Assembly (NCBI RefSeq): GCF_000346465.2
Contig: NC_034015.1
Location: 2,648,658 to 2,712,657, forward strand
Reading direction: 5' to 3'
Origin: Prunus persica
Taxonomy: Eukaryota > Streptophyta > Magnoliopsida > Rosales > Rosaceae
DNA: 64,000 nucleotides
The position numbers and the translations under genes are program-made. Numbering within the stretch: position 1 is the stretch's first letter; each line of letters begins with the position of its first letter. Below, in pieces: positions 33,780 through 44,775 of this stretch. The notes beneath the pieces are model-generated. The model was not told where the DNA came from and did not search any database. It was given only the letters and a program-made list of their open reading frames with translations.

Positions 33780-35060
33780 GGTTTCTCTCACACACACTAC
33801 AAATATGCAATAAGGAGTTCGAACCTATTTGAGTCTGGTCGAAATCTAACTGGGTCAGGCTTGAGATCTGATAATTAAATCAACAGTGAGCTCAAGTTAT
33901 GATAGAATGACCCCAATCACCATTTGAGCCCAAGTTATATTACAGTAGGCCTAATCAATAAGGCTAGCTATAAGCCCAAAATCATAAATGTGGCTGAATA
34001 TGTAAATCTGGCCAAACAAATCAATATGGCCGAACACATCAATATGGCCGCACAAAAGTGGTCGAGAGCCTATATGCGTAGATACGATCGAATGACTAAA
34101 AGCGGTTGAATGCATAAAATCAACCAAGGCTTAAATAAGGAAATTATTTTCTCATATGTTACAATTCAAATATATAAAGAATTATGTAAACTTGATGGTC
34201 AACCGAAGTTATTGTGGGAGAGCTCAAGAAGGAAGGAAAACTTATTCACATTAAATCACATGCACGAGACAAGGGATTGAAGACATTTTGGAGCAATTAT
34301 GACTTAGATGAAAGCCAATTGATGACCGACCAAATTAAGACACACCGAAGCCTCTATAAATAGCAAGCATTTGGAAGAGAGAAGGAGCCCCGAGAATACA
34401 CACAACTTGTCATCTTACATTCTCTTCAATTTATATCCTAGGAATAGTCCAATGTAGCTCATAGTCTAGTTCTTAATTTTCCGCCCTAGTTCATGTAGAT
34501 TTCAATTATGCCTTTACATTCCTATTCTTATTTTTCAATTCAAGTCTTAGTTTACCCTTTATCACTCTTATTATTTAGTTTACTTTTTCACCTTAATTTA
34601 CACACTGGCTTTTCAATTATTTATTTTACACAATTTACATTAAGCACTTGTCTTTAATTTCTTAACTTTGTGCACTTTCATTTCTGTCATTTACTTTAAG
34701 CACTTTACTTTCCGCACTTGTCTTTTCAATTTTGTTTAATTTTCGTTATTTACTTTACTCACACTAAAGTTAGATTCCTTGTTCGGCCGAACAATATTTT
34801 AATTAAAGTCAAATTTCGGACGCATCATTTACTCTCATTCCATTCAAGTCCAATTTGTGACTTAGTGATGGCACGCCATGCACTCAATTAAAGAAAGATC
34901 AAAATCTCCTTCAATCGGCTACCTGGCTGAAAAGTGGGAAACATAACTTCTGAGATCATTAATTAGCAAGTCAGTACATTTTTTCACTCGGCTAGATCTT
35001 GGGTATTCTTGTTTGTGTTTTTAAGTGTTAATTAGCTTCACATTCAAAACACACTAAGAA
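33780..35060 (+). other. LTR-like sequence with TATA box, ends unresolved
   Basis: The stretch has repeated CAAATCAATATGGCCGAACA-type units near 34010-34060. A strong TATA motif, CTCTATAAATAGCAAGC, lies at about 34352, followed by a pyrimidine-rich leader with repeated 'TTTACTTT...CACTT' runs. This is typical of a plant gypsy LTR promoter and leader. I could not place TG...CA ends with a target duplication. Confidence 0.4.
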
Positions 35061-36825
35061 ATGTCATCTTGTTGGTGGGTAAGCATAATGAAAGAAGTCC
35101 CACTCTTCTAGAAACAAAACCATTTATTTTTAATTTTTATGTGTTAATGTTTTCTTACCATACCTAAATTAACTTAATTAATAAGATATGTTGATGGCAA
35201 AAATTGGTTCAACTTAATTCACAAACTAACATATGAATTAACTTAAGTAATAGTTCTTCTTATTACATTGAATTTGGTTTTAATGTTGAGAGCTTACACA
35301 CACCGACACTTTGGAGAAATAAAATTGGATCCGGCAATTGCCATTGATATGGTGGGTGGGAACTCTTGGTTAGATGGGGAAAGGAGATGATGGGGGAAGA
35401 GGATGAGGGGAGGTGATGGGGAAGAGGGACATAGAGACCTTTTCTTTTATAACTTATAAAATATTAATGAATTAATCGTAAGTATATATTTTGTTTATCT
35501 AGATTGTATAATATGAGTGAGTATTCGGGCCTATTTATTGTCGGGTAAGAGGATAAGGGAGGAAGGTGTGAGAAGAGGTATGAAAGTGGTAGGGAAATTA
35601 ATGTATGGATATGAAATTGAAGCATGGGGGTTCAAACTTGAGACCTCTATGCCTCATTTGGTACACCTCCCAGTCATAGACTGGATTAGATTAAAATTAG
35701 GCCCATGTTTGGTTCACCTACTTCTAGTTTTAAATGGGGACTACTAATACTCGGCCCACCAAAAACACATCCTTATGTGTTCTTAGTGAAGCCCGTGTGG
35801 AAGGGGGGACAAATAGTATGCTCACTAATTAGAGACTTCGCATATTTTCGTCTTGTGCTTCCCAAGTGAACAAAAGTGAGTTTCCAGATAGGTCACAACT
35901 ATTTCTATCTTTGAATCTTCCTCTTCTCTCTACTTGATTGAATATTGTACTCAACCTTTCTCTTCTCTCTACTTTATGGTATGAATTTTTTCTGCAGATG
36001 TTTTGAGATTTTTCTCTATTTTTATTTTTAGGTTTTCAGCCTTTATTATTATTTTTTTGTTCTGGAATATTTCTTTCTTTGGACTCCTTGATTTCTTTTC
36101 TTTGTTCTTTTGAGTTAGAAAAATTATAGTGCATGTGTCTTTCATATGATAATGGCTAGATTTGCTAGTTTAAGGATTGGGTTATGTGAAGAATTGAAAA
36201 TTTTCCATTAGGTGAAATTTTTATGAGAAATAGGTTAGAGAAGAGAGTAAAAATGCTTCTTACATAGAAGATTCTAAAAAAAAAAATATAGGAGACTTGG
36301 AATAACAAACTTGTACAAGGCTTTTAGAAAGAAAAAAATTGGGGTTTTTAATGTGAAGTAGAAATGGAGTCATTGTTTTGCTTTTGTAGTGAAAGGGAGA
36401 GCATTGGGGAAGAGGTATTAGGAACGCATGAAGAAAAGAAATATGTCAAAGCTTTGGTGTGTCTTTTTGAACCCAAATAGCTGATAGCTCAAAACCAAAA
36501 CAGAACTTTGACATATTTTGTTTTTGCCTCATGCCTTCAAGCTTTACAGCCTTTATTGTTAGCAATGTGAAGTTTATCTTTTTTAAGTTTTTCTACTCAT
36601 TTTTCTACAATTCTTTCGATTTTTCTATAGTTTCTTTGCTATGGGTTATTGTTTAGTGTAGATATATATATGTTTTTATGAATTTTATCTGAGCATATTA
36701 ATTGGATTGTATGAATGTTATGGGTTTTGTCTTGGGTTTTATTTTTGTGTTTTATATGTACATTTTATTTTAATATCACAACTAGCTAAACTAAGACTGT
36801 TTTGTTTGTATAACCATTATTAGAT
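35061..36825. other. Intergenic sequence upstream of the harbinger relic
   Basis: There is no clear gene. GGCCCATGTTTGGTTCAC near 35700 resembles a harbinger terminal repeat and could be the left end of the element that held the relics at 36826-37705, but no inverse end was found. The 36000-36800 part is T-rich and could be the 5' UTR or intron of the old transposase gene. Confidence 0.35.
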
Positions 36826-37290
36826 ATGGATCGAAGAAAGATTTTGTTGAACTTATTGTTGGAGTTGTGGCATTTAGAGACAATGTGTGCTTGCACTATT
36901 CTTGTGTTGATGATGCTTAAATTGAGAAGGAGACATATTGAAAGGTGCTCTTTGAATAATCGTTCATTGGTTAGACTTGAGACTCATTTGCGTTATCGTG
37001 ATAGTATAAAAGGAAATAGTGATATAAAATGTGTCATGAACTTAGAATGGATAGAAGGACTTTTTGGTCTATTATGCGATTTAGTTGGCCAAGATGGAAC
37101 AATAAAAAATGATGGTTTTGCTATCTTTGAAGGAGCAAGTGTGTGTGTTCTTACATGTACTTGCACATCATGTTAAGAACTGCACTATTGGTAGTAGATT
37201 TTTCATGTCAAGAGAGACCGCTAGTATGTATTTTAATTCCATCTTGCAAGGACTGTGCTATTGGAAAAGGATCTGAGGTCCCAGTGGAGA
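36826..37290 (+). pseudogene. PIF/Harbinger transposase, N-terminal relic
   Basis: The plus strand starts MDRRKILLNLLLELWHLE and continues LMMLKLRRRHIERCSLNNRS, ECVMNLEWIEGLFGLLCDLV-like text (KCVMNLEWIE, FGLLCDLV), then AHHVKNCTIGSRFF in a shifted frame and MYFNSILQGLCYWKRI. This is the N-terminal helical region of plant HARBI1-like transposases. It stops before the catalytic domain, where sequence from a different harbinger ORF follows. Confidence 0.75.
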
Positions 37291-37439
37291 TAATGGAGGA
37301 GCAAAGCCATAATGAAGTTAATCCAAGTGACATTGCAGCTTAGAATGAATCTCCCATGTCCCAAGGTGGCAATCATTTTGAAAATAGTGAAAGAAAGACG
37401 AAAGAGGAACTAAAATTCAAATGATGGAACCGACAAGAT

Positions 37440-37705
37440 AGTACATGCATTGGGAAATTTATTTGAAGAATCTAGAAAAAGAATGCAAATGGTAACTAAG
37501 GCAACAGTGAAAGATAATGAAGATTGTAGTTACATTTCCAAAATACTCAAGGACATGGGTCTTTCTCCTATGTATCAAATTGATGCATTGATTCTTATTT
37601 TGGAGAAACCATAAACTGTGGCAGTGTTTAAAAATTGCCCAATGACCATGCTAGAGGATGACGGTACTTCTATGGTGTCTTGGTTATGGGTGACAATTGT
37701 GTCAT
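37440..37705 (+). pseudogene. Harbinger-associated Myb/SANT-like protein, C-terminal relic
   Basis: The frame reads ALGNLFEESRKRMQMVTKAT, then YISKILKDMGLSPMYQIDAL and LILEKP, a TAA at 37612-37614, then TVAVFKNCPMTMLEDD to a second stop. This pattern (short amphipathic helix, 'MGL', a 'QIDAL' helix, a VF(K) end) is the C-terminal part of the Myb/SANT-like second protein of plant harbinger elements. A similar piece is at 61510-61665. The segment sits only 150 bp after the transposase N-terminus, so the middle of the element is deleted. Confidence 0.65.
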
Positions 37706-37759
37706 AAACTACATATGGCCATGTCTTAGTTTGTGAACACTAACATGTGTACTTTCTTT

Positions 37760-37920
37760 TGTAATTTTGGTGCTGGATATTCACTATGGATAATCTTATT
37801 TTGTGAACGTGGTTGGATATAAACCATTGATCATCTTATTTTGTGAACTTGGTGTTGTATATACACCATTGATCATCTTATTTTGTGAATTGTGTGTTGG
37901 GATATTTACCATGAATTAAG
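37760..37920. repeat. Tandem repeat around GATCATCTTATTTTGTGAA
   Basis: Three imperfect units of about 52 bp, each with CCATTGATCATCTTATTTTG or close to it, lie after the Myb/SANT-like relic, in what may be its 3' flank. Confidence 0.6.
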
Positions 37921-37930
37921 TAGTACTTTA

Positions 37931-38104
37931 TGTTGTATATGTTGTGAAAATTGGCTTGCTATGATGTTGGGATGGTTTGGAGCTTGTCTCACCATGTTTG
38001 AAGGAAGAATGGAAGCATAAAACCAAGGGTAGAGGTCATGTGGCTAATGGTTCGGCAATTGACAAACAGATAGTTGGTTTTCGCAAACTGTGATGGCAAT
38101 TGCA
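37931..38104. repeat. 174-bp direct repeat, copy 1 (LTR-like)
   Basis: It begins TGTTGTATATGTTG and ends GGCAATTGCA. An equal-length copy with few changes lies at 42908-43081 in the same orientation. TG...CA ends and equal length resemble LTRs, but the outer 5-bp flanks (CTTTA and TATTG) do not match. Confidence 0.65.
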
Positions 38105-38378
38105 TGTTGGCGCAAGGAAGTGCACTTGCATCTCCACTCGCTGAAGCAAGCATTGCAGGTGCCGAAATGTTGCCCCTTCGCTCAGGCAGCTGTGCACGCC
38201 ACCTGTTCGACAAAAGTCCACTTCGAACCCTCCTTTGCTGCGTAATGCTACGATGCGCAATGCGCACATGTACTTTCTTTTTTTAAAACCCCTGGCCAAA
38301 ACGTCGTCGTTTTGGACTAGGGGAAAAAAATTGTAATCTCACTATAGATGGAATGAGTTCCTTCAACAATGAGGATAT

Positions 38379-39998
38379 TGTTGGGGCTTTTTCGTTCTAG
38401 AGCTACTGATGGGCCTGGGCTGCTGTAAAGAGCCAAAAGTGTGAAATTGCCCCTGGCTCTGAGTTCAAGAATCAGACCCCAAGAGTGATTCGAAAGGGTA
38501 GCCGAGCCTTAGGAAACATCTTGGTCTTCTTCGCTAATGAAACCAACAGTTGCTTACAATTAAATTCTTGTCTTGGCTTGAGAAGCTTGTGGCATGCAAG
38601 CTAAGCATTCATGAGAGAGAAAGACCAGATTTTCTACAAGAAACAGAGGTTGGAAGCAGAGGATTTCATGAGAATTTGCTAAGGAGAGAGAAAGACAGAG
38701 GTTAGGGTGGAAGAGTGGATGCTTTGAGTAATTTTCCAGCAGCTCTACAAAGGGTTTGTCGGGCTCTGGAATGGCTTGCCAGATGAGAGGATGGGGAGAG
38801 ATGGAGGAATAGGGCTCGAAATTGAAGGGGTTTCAAGGATGAGAGGTGAAGCTTGCTCTCTTGATGTGGGTTTGTTCTGATGGGTAGGAGATGCCCATTT
38901 TATAGCCGCTAGAAGCTCCTCAATCCTAAGAAACCTTAATGTGTTCTCTCTAATTTGGCCAAGTCTCCCCTTTCATTTCTCTTCTCTCCCTTTGATTCAT
39001 CCTATTTTGTGAAACCTTCCTCTGTCCAAACACACAAAGACAAGATTTTTCGGAGCTCTAAGGCCTTATCGCAGCTGCTTCTGTGTTAAACTCCTATTTT
39101 TGGCTACCACCTTACCTTCTTTCCTCCCCTCTTCCATGACAAGAGATGGTGGGAGAAAGAAATAGGTAAGGGCACTGGTTTGAATGGTGTCTTTTCTCTT
39201 AGCAATCTGCACACACTACTGCCCTTTGGTTTTTTGGATGATCTACTTCGAAGTTTGCTTTTGGCCATATGCTGGAGCCTCCCAGCAGTCCATCTTCGTG
39301 AGTGGCTTTTGGCTTCTGTTGTTGTTTTGTCTCCAGCCATGTGCTGGAGACTTTCAGATATTTTCTTGGTCATTTGGGCCTTCCTAAGGTGATGGATTAG
39401 TGTACTAAAGGAATGAGACAACCTCCTAAAGTGATGGACCATTTTTATTTGGGGGATAGGCCAATTTTCTAAAGTAATGGACTTCCTATTTCTCTCCTTA
39501 TGCTTACCCACATATTTAGGCTCAAGAAATGGGCTGAAGTTTTAGGGCTCCCAAGCAGCCCAAAACTTCCATTTTTCGGCTCATCATTGGGCCTCATGAA
39601 TGCTCGTTACCATCCATACCACAACCCACTCAGCAAGCCTCGAGCATTTGTGTGTCTTGGGCCCACTTAAGCTTGTAGCGTGGCTAGGTGTAAAAATAAT
39701 GATTTTTGGCTTGGCATTGCATGTCGATTAGCGTGCTTGAATTTTATCCTCTTTGAAAAGGAATATGATACTTGTCAAGATAATTAGCATGGACTTGTAG
39801 AGCCGGTGCCTTTTATAGGCCTATTTCAATTCTTAGTGTGCCAGATGGCATATTTATTTGGGCATGGCATGTGGTCGTGGCCCGTGCAAGCGTGCATGAC
39901 GAATTTCGAGTACTCCGAAATGAGTCTTTTCTTAATAAGGTGCCGTACTGGGCCGGAAATTTATTTGGGCCCAACCCTGGATTTTTGAGGCCTCAACA
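38379..39998. mobile_element. 1.6-kb solo LTR, TSD GATAT
   Basis: The ends are TGTTGGGGC and CCTCAACA, flanked by GATAT at 38374-38378 and 39999-40003. No gag/pol and no second LTR are visible. A diverged relative of its middle part (TTTTATAGCCGCTAGAAGCT, GCCAAGTCTCCCC) can be recognised near 62466-62600. Confidence 0.8.
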
Positions 39999-40396
39999 GA
40001 TATTTTGCTTGTTTTTTGGTCAAACAAGGAGACTTTGTTTCTCGTTTTTTTTAAATAAGAAATAGTCCCTTACGTCCCCACCACCAATTCCTTATAAAAG
40101 ATTAGAGCATTCATAAGAGTATCCACAATCATGTTATTTCTTAGCTAAAATTTAGCTAAAAACACAAAAAAGCTATTTTAGGAGCTCTCTAAAAAAATTA
40201 AACTCCAACCATACACCCTAATTTGGAGAGTCATAAATGCTTTACTTCTAATTGTCATAAATGCTTTACTTATTTTTTAATTTAATTCCTGATTTTACAA
40301 TAAAATTTTCATATTCAAATAATGAATATATTATTCCATGGTTTTCTGCTTCGAAAGAATTGGATGTCAAAACAAGAAATCATATGAAAAGAATTA

Positions 40397-40623
40397 GGAC
40401 AAACTACAGTAAACCCCCTAATTTATAGGGTCATTTACAAGTTCATACCCGATTTTGAGGACATTTACCAGTACATACTCAATGTCATGAAAAACCTACA
40501 ATTTGCACCCTCCGTTAGCCAAACTGTTAGTCAGTCTGTTAAATGCTAACGTGTCAAAAGTGGGACCCCTTTTTTTGATGACGTGGACTTCCACGTAGAC
40601 CAAAAATTAATAAAAAAATATTT

Positions 40624-40683
<60 letters not shown>

Positions 40684-42099
40684 ACCATGACCTTGCACAA
40701 AATTGATCGTCCCTCTCGCTTCCGCCTCTGGTTGTTGTAACTTCATCGACCTTTGCTTTCTTTTTTCTTTTTCTTTTTTTATAACTTTTGGTTGTTGCAA
40801 CTCTTTTGGCTGAACAAACTTCCAACCCTATGTTATTCCAGTTTAAAGATTCCGAAGAGAGAAAGAGGAGAAAAGAGGGAGAAGATGAAAGTAATACCCA
40901 AAAATCGCACTCTGCAGATTTTAAGGTTCAACTTTGTTTAAAGTATTTCAGATAATAAAAACAAAATTCAAACCAATAAAATAAACTTAGACTCGAACAC
41001 CCATGAATAAACAATAACAAGAAATTCAAACAAAATCAAGGAGATGAATGTTTGAAAATACTAAAAATACAGCAATACATCAACATTTGAGCAAATCCGT
41101 ATGAAAATACAGTAAACACATACTACCCACAGATATAGATGTACAATATAGAAAGTCAAAGGCAAGAAAGCCTTGAAATTCAAGTAGAAAGCAACACATA
41201 AACTAAAATAATTTCAAATTGAGAAAAGGAATAAACTCTAAACTGAAGCATATCCCTAGTTTGAAAAAAGAAAAAATTAAACCTAAATTTACAGAATTGA
41301 ACTAAATGAGATCGCAGGAAGGAGAGGGATGGATGGATACCCGAATGATCTAGGGAATTGGACGAGCTTGAAGAAAGAGTGAAGAAGATCCATAGAGGAT
41401 GAGCTTGAAGAAAGAGTGAACCATATCCCTTGTGTTTCGCTCTAGAAGCTTCGGTCCCTCTCCTTCTTTAGATTCTCTGCGTTTGATTTTTTGGTCGGAA
41501 ATTAATTTGTTTTGGTTTAAACCCAAAGATTTGATTCAAATGGATAATTGTTGGCTCATATCAGAAATCGATCCAGTGGTGATGGCGGAGCCCTGAGGTG
41601 CTCCAAAGTTGAACCATGGCCTTCTATGCCGTTTCTCGCTCCAATCTCTCCACCTCTTCTTCTCAATCCTTCTCTACTCTAGAGTTTGCTGCTCATAAAT
41701 TTCCAATTGAAGTAAAAGCTAGGGTCTGTGATATTGGTTAGCTATCATTGTTTATTGCCACCCGTGGACACAATTGGAATTCAGGGTTTGGTGGTAGAGG
41801 CTATGGAGGAAGAGAGAGAGAGAGAGAGAGTGTTCAAAGAGAGAGAGAGATTTAAAAATAATTTAAATAGTAAAATAATTTTTTATTAATTTTTAGTCTA
41901 CGTGGAAGTTCAAGTCATCAAAAAAAGGGGTACCACTTTTGACACATCAGCATTTAACAGACTGACTAACAGTTTGGCTAACGGAGGGGGCAAATTGTAA
42001 GTTTTCCATGACGTTGAGTCTGTATTAGTAAATGTCCCCAAAATCGGGTATGAACTCGTAAATGACCCTATAGGTTGGGGGGTTTACTGTAGTTTGTCC
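40397..42099. mobile_element. Mutator-like element with long TIRs, 9-bp TSD AAAGAATTA
   Basis: The ends are GGACAAACTACAGTAAACCC and its inverse. Arms of roughly 250 bp match inversely (ACCCGATTTTGAGGACATTTAC, TTAGCCAAACTGTTAGTCAG, GACGTGGACTTCCACGTAGA in parts). AAAGAATTA flanks both sides exactly (40388-40396, 42100-42108). Long arms with a 9-bp duplication are the Mutator signature. There is no transposase. The middle (40680-41830) holds ordinary-looking sequence, including a short frame MAFYAVSRSNLSTSSSQSF, and could be captured host DNA. Confidence 0.85.
40630..40676. repeat. (CT)n microsatellite
   Basis: A run of about 23 CT units inside the left arm of the Mutator-like element. The right arm has the inverse (AG) at about 41813-41830. 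Confidence 0.95.
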
Positions 42100-42114
42100 A
42101 AAGAATTATATATA

Positions 42115-42290
42115 TATAGTGTTTGCGTTTGCAAAATAACTTCAAGGAAAAGATTTTTTAAATGTGTTTGTGTGTTGCAAAATATCTATAGCGAAAAGAA
42201 TTTTATTTAAAAAAAAAAAAGTGATTGTGATTTGCAAAACACCTACAACGAAAAAAGAAAAGTGTTTGTGTTTTGCAACAATATAATGCA
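42115..42290. repeat. Tandem repeat GTGTTTGTGTTTTGCAAAA
   Basis: Three to four imperfect units of about 55 bp, each with GTGTTTG(T/C)G(T)TTTGCAAAA followed by an A-rich GAAAAGAA run, lie inside the MITE-like element. Confidence 0.6.
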
Positions 42291-42524
42291 TAAAAAATGA
42301 TAAAATTAAAGACATCATTAAATAAATGCTTAAAATAAATAAAATATAGTAGCATTTAATTATAGATAGTCACTAGGAGTTCTTTCTCTCTCAAATTTAA
42401 GAGCTCCTAGAGGCCTCCTTGTTTTAGGAGTTGGATTGGGAGCATGGTTGGAGGTGGATTTTTTTAAGTCTTCTCTAAATTTTAGCTAAGGAGGTGGTTT
42501 AGGAACCCCATTATGGATGCTCTA

Positions 42525-42907
42525 ACTTTTTTTGCATCCTCATCACCAGGTCTGTGTTTTTCATTTTTTGTTTTTTTTTTTTGTTGAGAGAACTCCAAGT
42601 CTTTTATAAAAATTGATTCATCAATCAAGTCTTGTGTCAAGGAAGAAAATTTTGTATCGATCAAGCTTTCAAAGTAAGTTTGAATATAATTCATATTTAA
42701 TCTAGAAAAAAAAAAATTGAAACATGTTGCACTTTTTTCTTCTTCTTCATCAATTGACGGCAACAATTGGAGGTTAATTGTAATGTTATTTTGTTTCTAT
42801 GAATTATGAATGGCTTTGGTATTGTTAAAATTATAAAAATATTTGGTTGTCATTTTTTATAAAACCTTTTAGCCTTTTAAAATTGCACATTCACAGGGTT
42901 CGCCAGT
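42525..42907. other. Intergenic sequence
   Basis: A 94-codon minus-strand frame overlaps here (about 42482-42766, with EEEEKSATCFNFFF and a Lys-rich stretch), but it matches no family I recognise and runs into the MITE end, so I do not call it a gene. Confidence 0.35.
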
Positions 42908-43081
42908 TGTTGTATAAGTTGTGAAAATTGGCTTGCTATGATGTTGGGATGATTTGGAGCTTATCTCACCATGTTTGAAGGAAGAAAGGAAGCATAAAAC
43001 CAAGGGCAGAGGTCATGTGGCTAATGGTTCGGCAATTGACAAACATATAGTTGGTTTTCGCAAACTGTGATGACAATTGCA
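42908..43081. repeat. 174-bp direct repeat, copy 2 (LTR-like)
   Basis: Partner of 37931-38104. It begins TGTTGTATAAGTTG and ends GACAATTGCA. The 4.8 kb between the copies is made of other insertions and holds no gag or pol. Confidence 0.65.
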
Positions 43082-43313
43082 TATTGTGTTTGCAATTACC
43101 GAGTGACAGTTTGACAATTTGTGTTAGGGAAGTTGAGCTTTCACATTTGGGAAATGTTATCAAAATATAGGCATATTCCCCAAGTTTTGGAAAATTTAAT
43201 ACTAATTTTTGACCTTGGAATTATAGTAAAAATAGTTTCTAATTAAAATATTATATCATCTCAAAGAAAATTTAAAAAAATTTAGTCACAATCCAAGCAT
43301 ACACCAAACACAG
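43082..43313. other. Intergenic sequence before the copia element
   Basis: AT-rich, no gene recognised. ACACCAAACACAGGATAG at its end resembles a generic harbinger or hAT terminus, without a partner. Confidence 0.35.
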
Positions 43314-43318
43314 GATAG

Positions 43319-43551
43319 TGCTAAAATATGAATATGGTTTGAAAAATTTGGGTTAGGTTTTATTCTTCTCCATAAGGAGGTATATATAGGAGTTTACATG
43401 AGTGCTTTACAAGGAAATAGATACAGTAATCAATTAGGATAGTAACTCCTAATTATACAATAATTTGTCAACTATATAGAATAGGAAAGTAAATCTCTTA
43501 ATTAATCAAGGAAATAAATCTCCTTGATTAATTAGGAGACTCACGTTAACA
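43319..43551 (-). repeat. 3' LTR of the defective copia element
   Basis: 233 bp, with an AATTAATCAAGGAAATAAAT block and a TATATATAGGAG motif. Next to it lies the purine tract (CTCCTCCTC on the plus strand). Confidence 0.9.
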
Positions 43552-43558
43552 CTCCTCC

Positions 43559-44062
43559 TCAAGTTGGTGCATATATGTCACCAATGCCTAACTTGGTAAG
43601 TGAGTCATGAAATACTCTGCCACAAGCAGCTTTTGTTAAGATATCTGCCAGTTGATCTTCTGATTTTATGAATGATAGGCGGATGATCTTCTTCTCAATT
43701 TTTTGTTTGATAAAATGTCTATCCACCTCAACATGTTTGGTTCGATCATGTTGAATTGGATTATGGGCAATATTGATAGCTGACTTGTCACAATGCAACT
43801 CCATTGGCTTTTCTGGCTTGAAGCCCAATTCTGTCAAGAGTCTTCTGATCCACAATAATTCACAAACTCCATGAGCCACTCCTCGATACTCTGCTTCTGC
43901 ACTAGACTGAGAAACCACATTTTGCTTTTTACTCCACCAAGTGACTAGGTTACCTCCCACGAATGTAAAGTAACAAGAAGTAGAGAGTCTATCTGAAATG
44001 GAACCAGCCCAATCAATATTTGTATATCCAACAACTTCAAGATCTCCATTTTTTGAGAACAT
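43559..44062 (-). pseudogene. Copia RNase H, C-terminal frame intact
   Basis: 167 codons open: GYTNIDWAGSISDRLSTS (usual form YTDADWAGS; the catalytic Asp before Trp is kept), TWWSKKQNVVSQSSAEAEYR (catalytic Glu), MELHCDKSAINIAHNP (Asp), EVDRHFIKQKI and EDQLADILTKA (Asp). It ends 8 bp before the 3' LTR. It is the best-preserved domain of the element. Confidence 0.9.
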
Positions 44063-44094
44063 TAATCCTTTCCGAGGGGCTGACTTTAAGTATC

Positions 44095-44775
44095 TTAAGA
44101 TTCGATCAATTGCATTCCTATGAGAAACACTGGGTGAATAATAAACTGACTAACCACACTCACAACATATGCAATATCTGGTCTTGTGTGTGCTAGGTAT
44201 ATCAACCTTCCAACAAGACGTTGGTACTGTTCCTTATTGGTTGGTTCTTGGTCCATGTCTTCACACAACTTGTGATTCATCCTAATGGGTGTGTTAGCAG
44301 GCTTACATCCAAGCATTCTTGTTTCAGTGAGTAGATCCATTACATACTTCCTTTGAGACAGAAATCTACCAGTTTTTGACCTTGCTACTTCGATTCTAAG
44401 ATAGTACATCAGATTACCTAAATCCTTCATCTCAAATTCTTGAGACAAATACTTTTGCGTTGTTTCTAGTTACGATTATGTCAATGCAGTAAGTTTTCTT
44501 TCATCATGCTTCAAGAACAGGGTGTGATCTGAATTACTCTGTGTATATCCAAATTCTTCATAGATTTAGTAAATCTACCAAACCATGCCTTGGGTAGATT
44601 GCTTTAACCTATATAATGACTTTCTGAGCTTGCAAACTTGATTTTTCTTGTCAGGAGTTGAATGACATCCTAGGGGTAAGTCCATATATACTTCTTCTTC
44701 CAAGTCTCCATGTAAGAATGCATTTTTGACATCAAACTGATGTAGTGGCCAATCGAGATTTGTTGCTAGAGACAA
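44095..44775 (-). pseudogene. Copia reverse transcriptase, catalytic YVDD deleted
   Basis: The minus strand reads [52 protein letters not shown], then after stops LSQEFEMKDLGNLMYYLRIE and RPDIAYVVSVVSQF. Between LKHDERKLTAL and ETTQKYLSQEF the usual YVDDM-containing stretch is missing and replaced by stops, so the catalytic Asp pair is gone. The earlier part of the domain is at 44780-45010, decayed. Confidence 0.85.

Larger units (their letters stand above)
40103..42524. mobile_element. MITE-like element with TTAGAGCATYCATAA ends, split by a MULE
   Basis: The left end TTAGAGCATTCATAA and the right end (inverted) TTAGAGCATCCATAA form a terminal inverted repeat. TTAGCTAAAATTTAG and CTCCAACCAT are also shared inversely. 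The target duplication is ambiguous (TTA and TAA). Without the 1.7-kb insertion at 40397-42099 its length would be about 710 bp. Confidence 0.6.

Noticed and set aside
39104..39511. 135-codon minus-strand frame
   Set aside because: It lies inside a solo LTR with clear ends and TSD, has biased Lys/Arg/Ser composition, and matches no family.
35690..43313. One large harbinger element from GGCCCATGTTTGGTTCAC to ACACCAAACACAGG
   Set aside because: The ends are only loosely inverse, 3-bp flanks do not match, and many other elements lie between.
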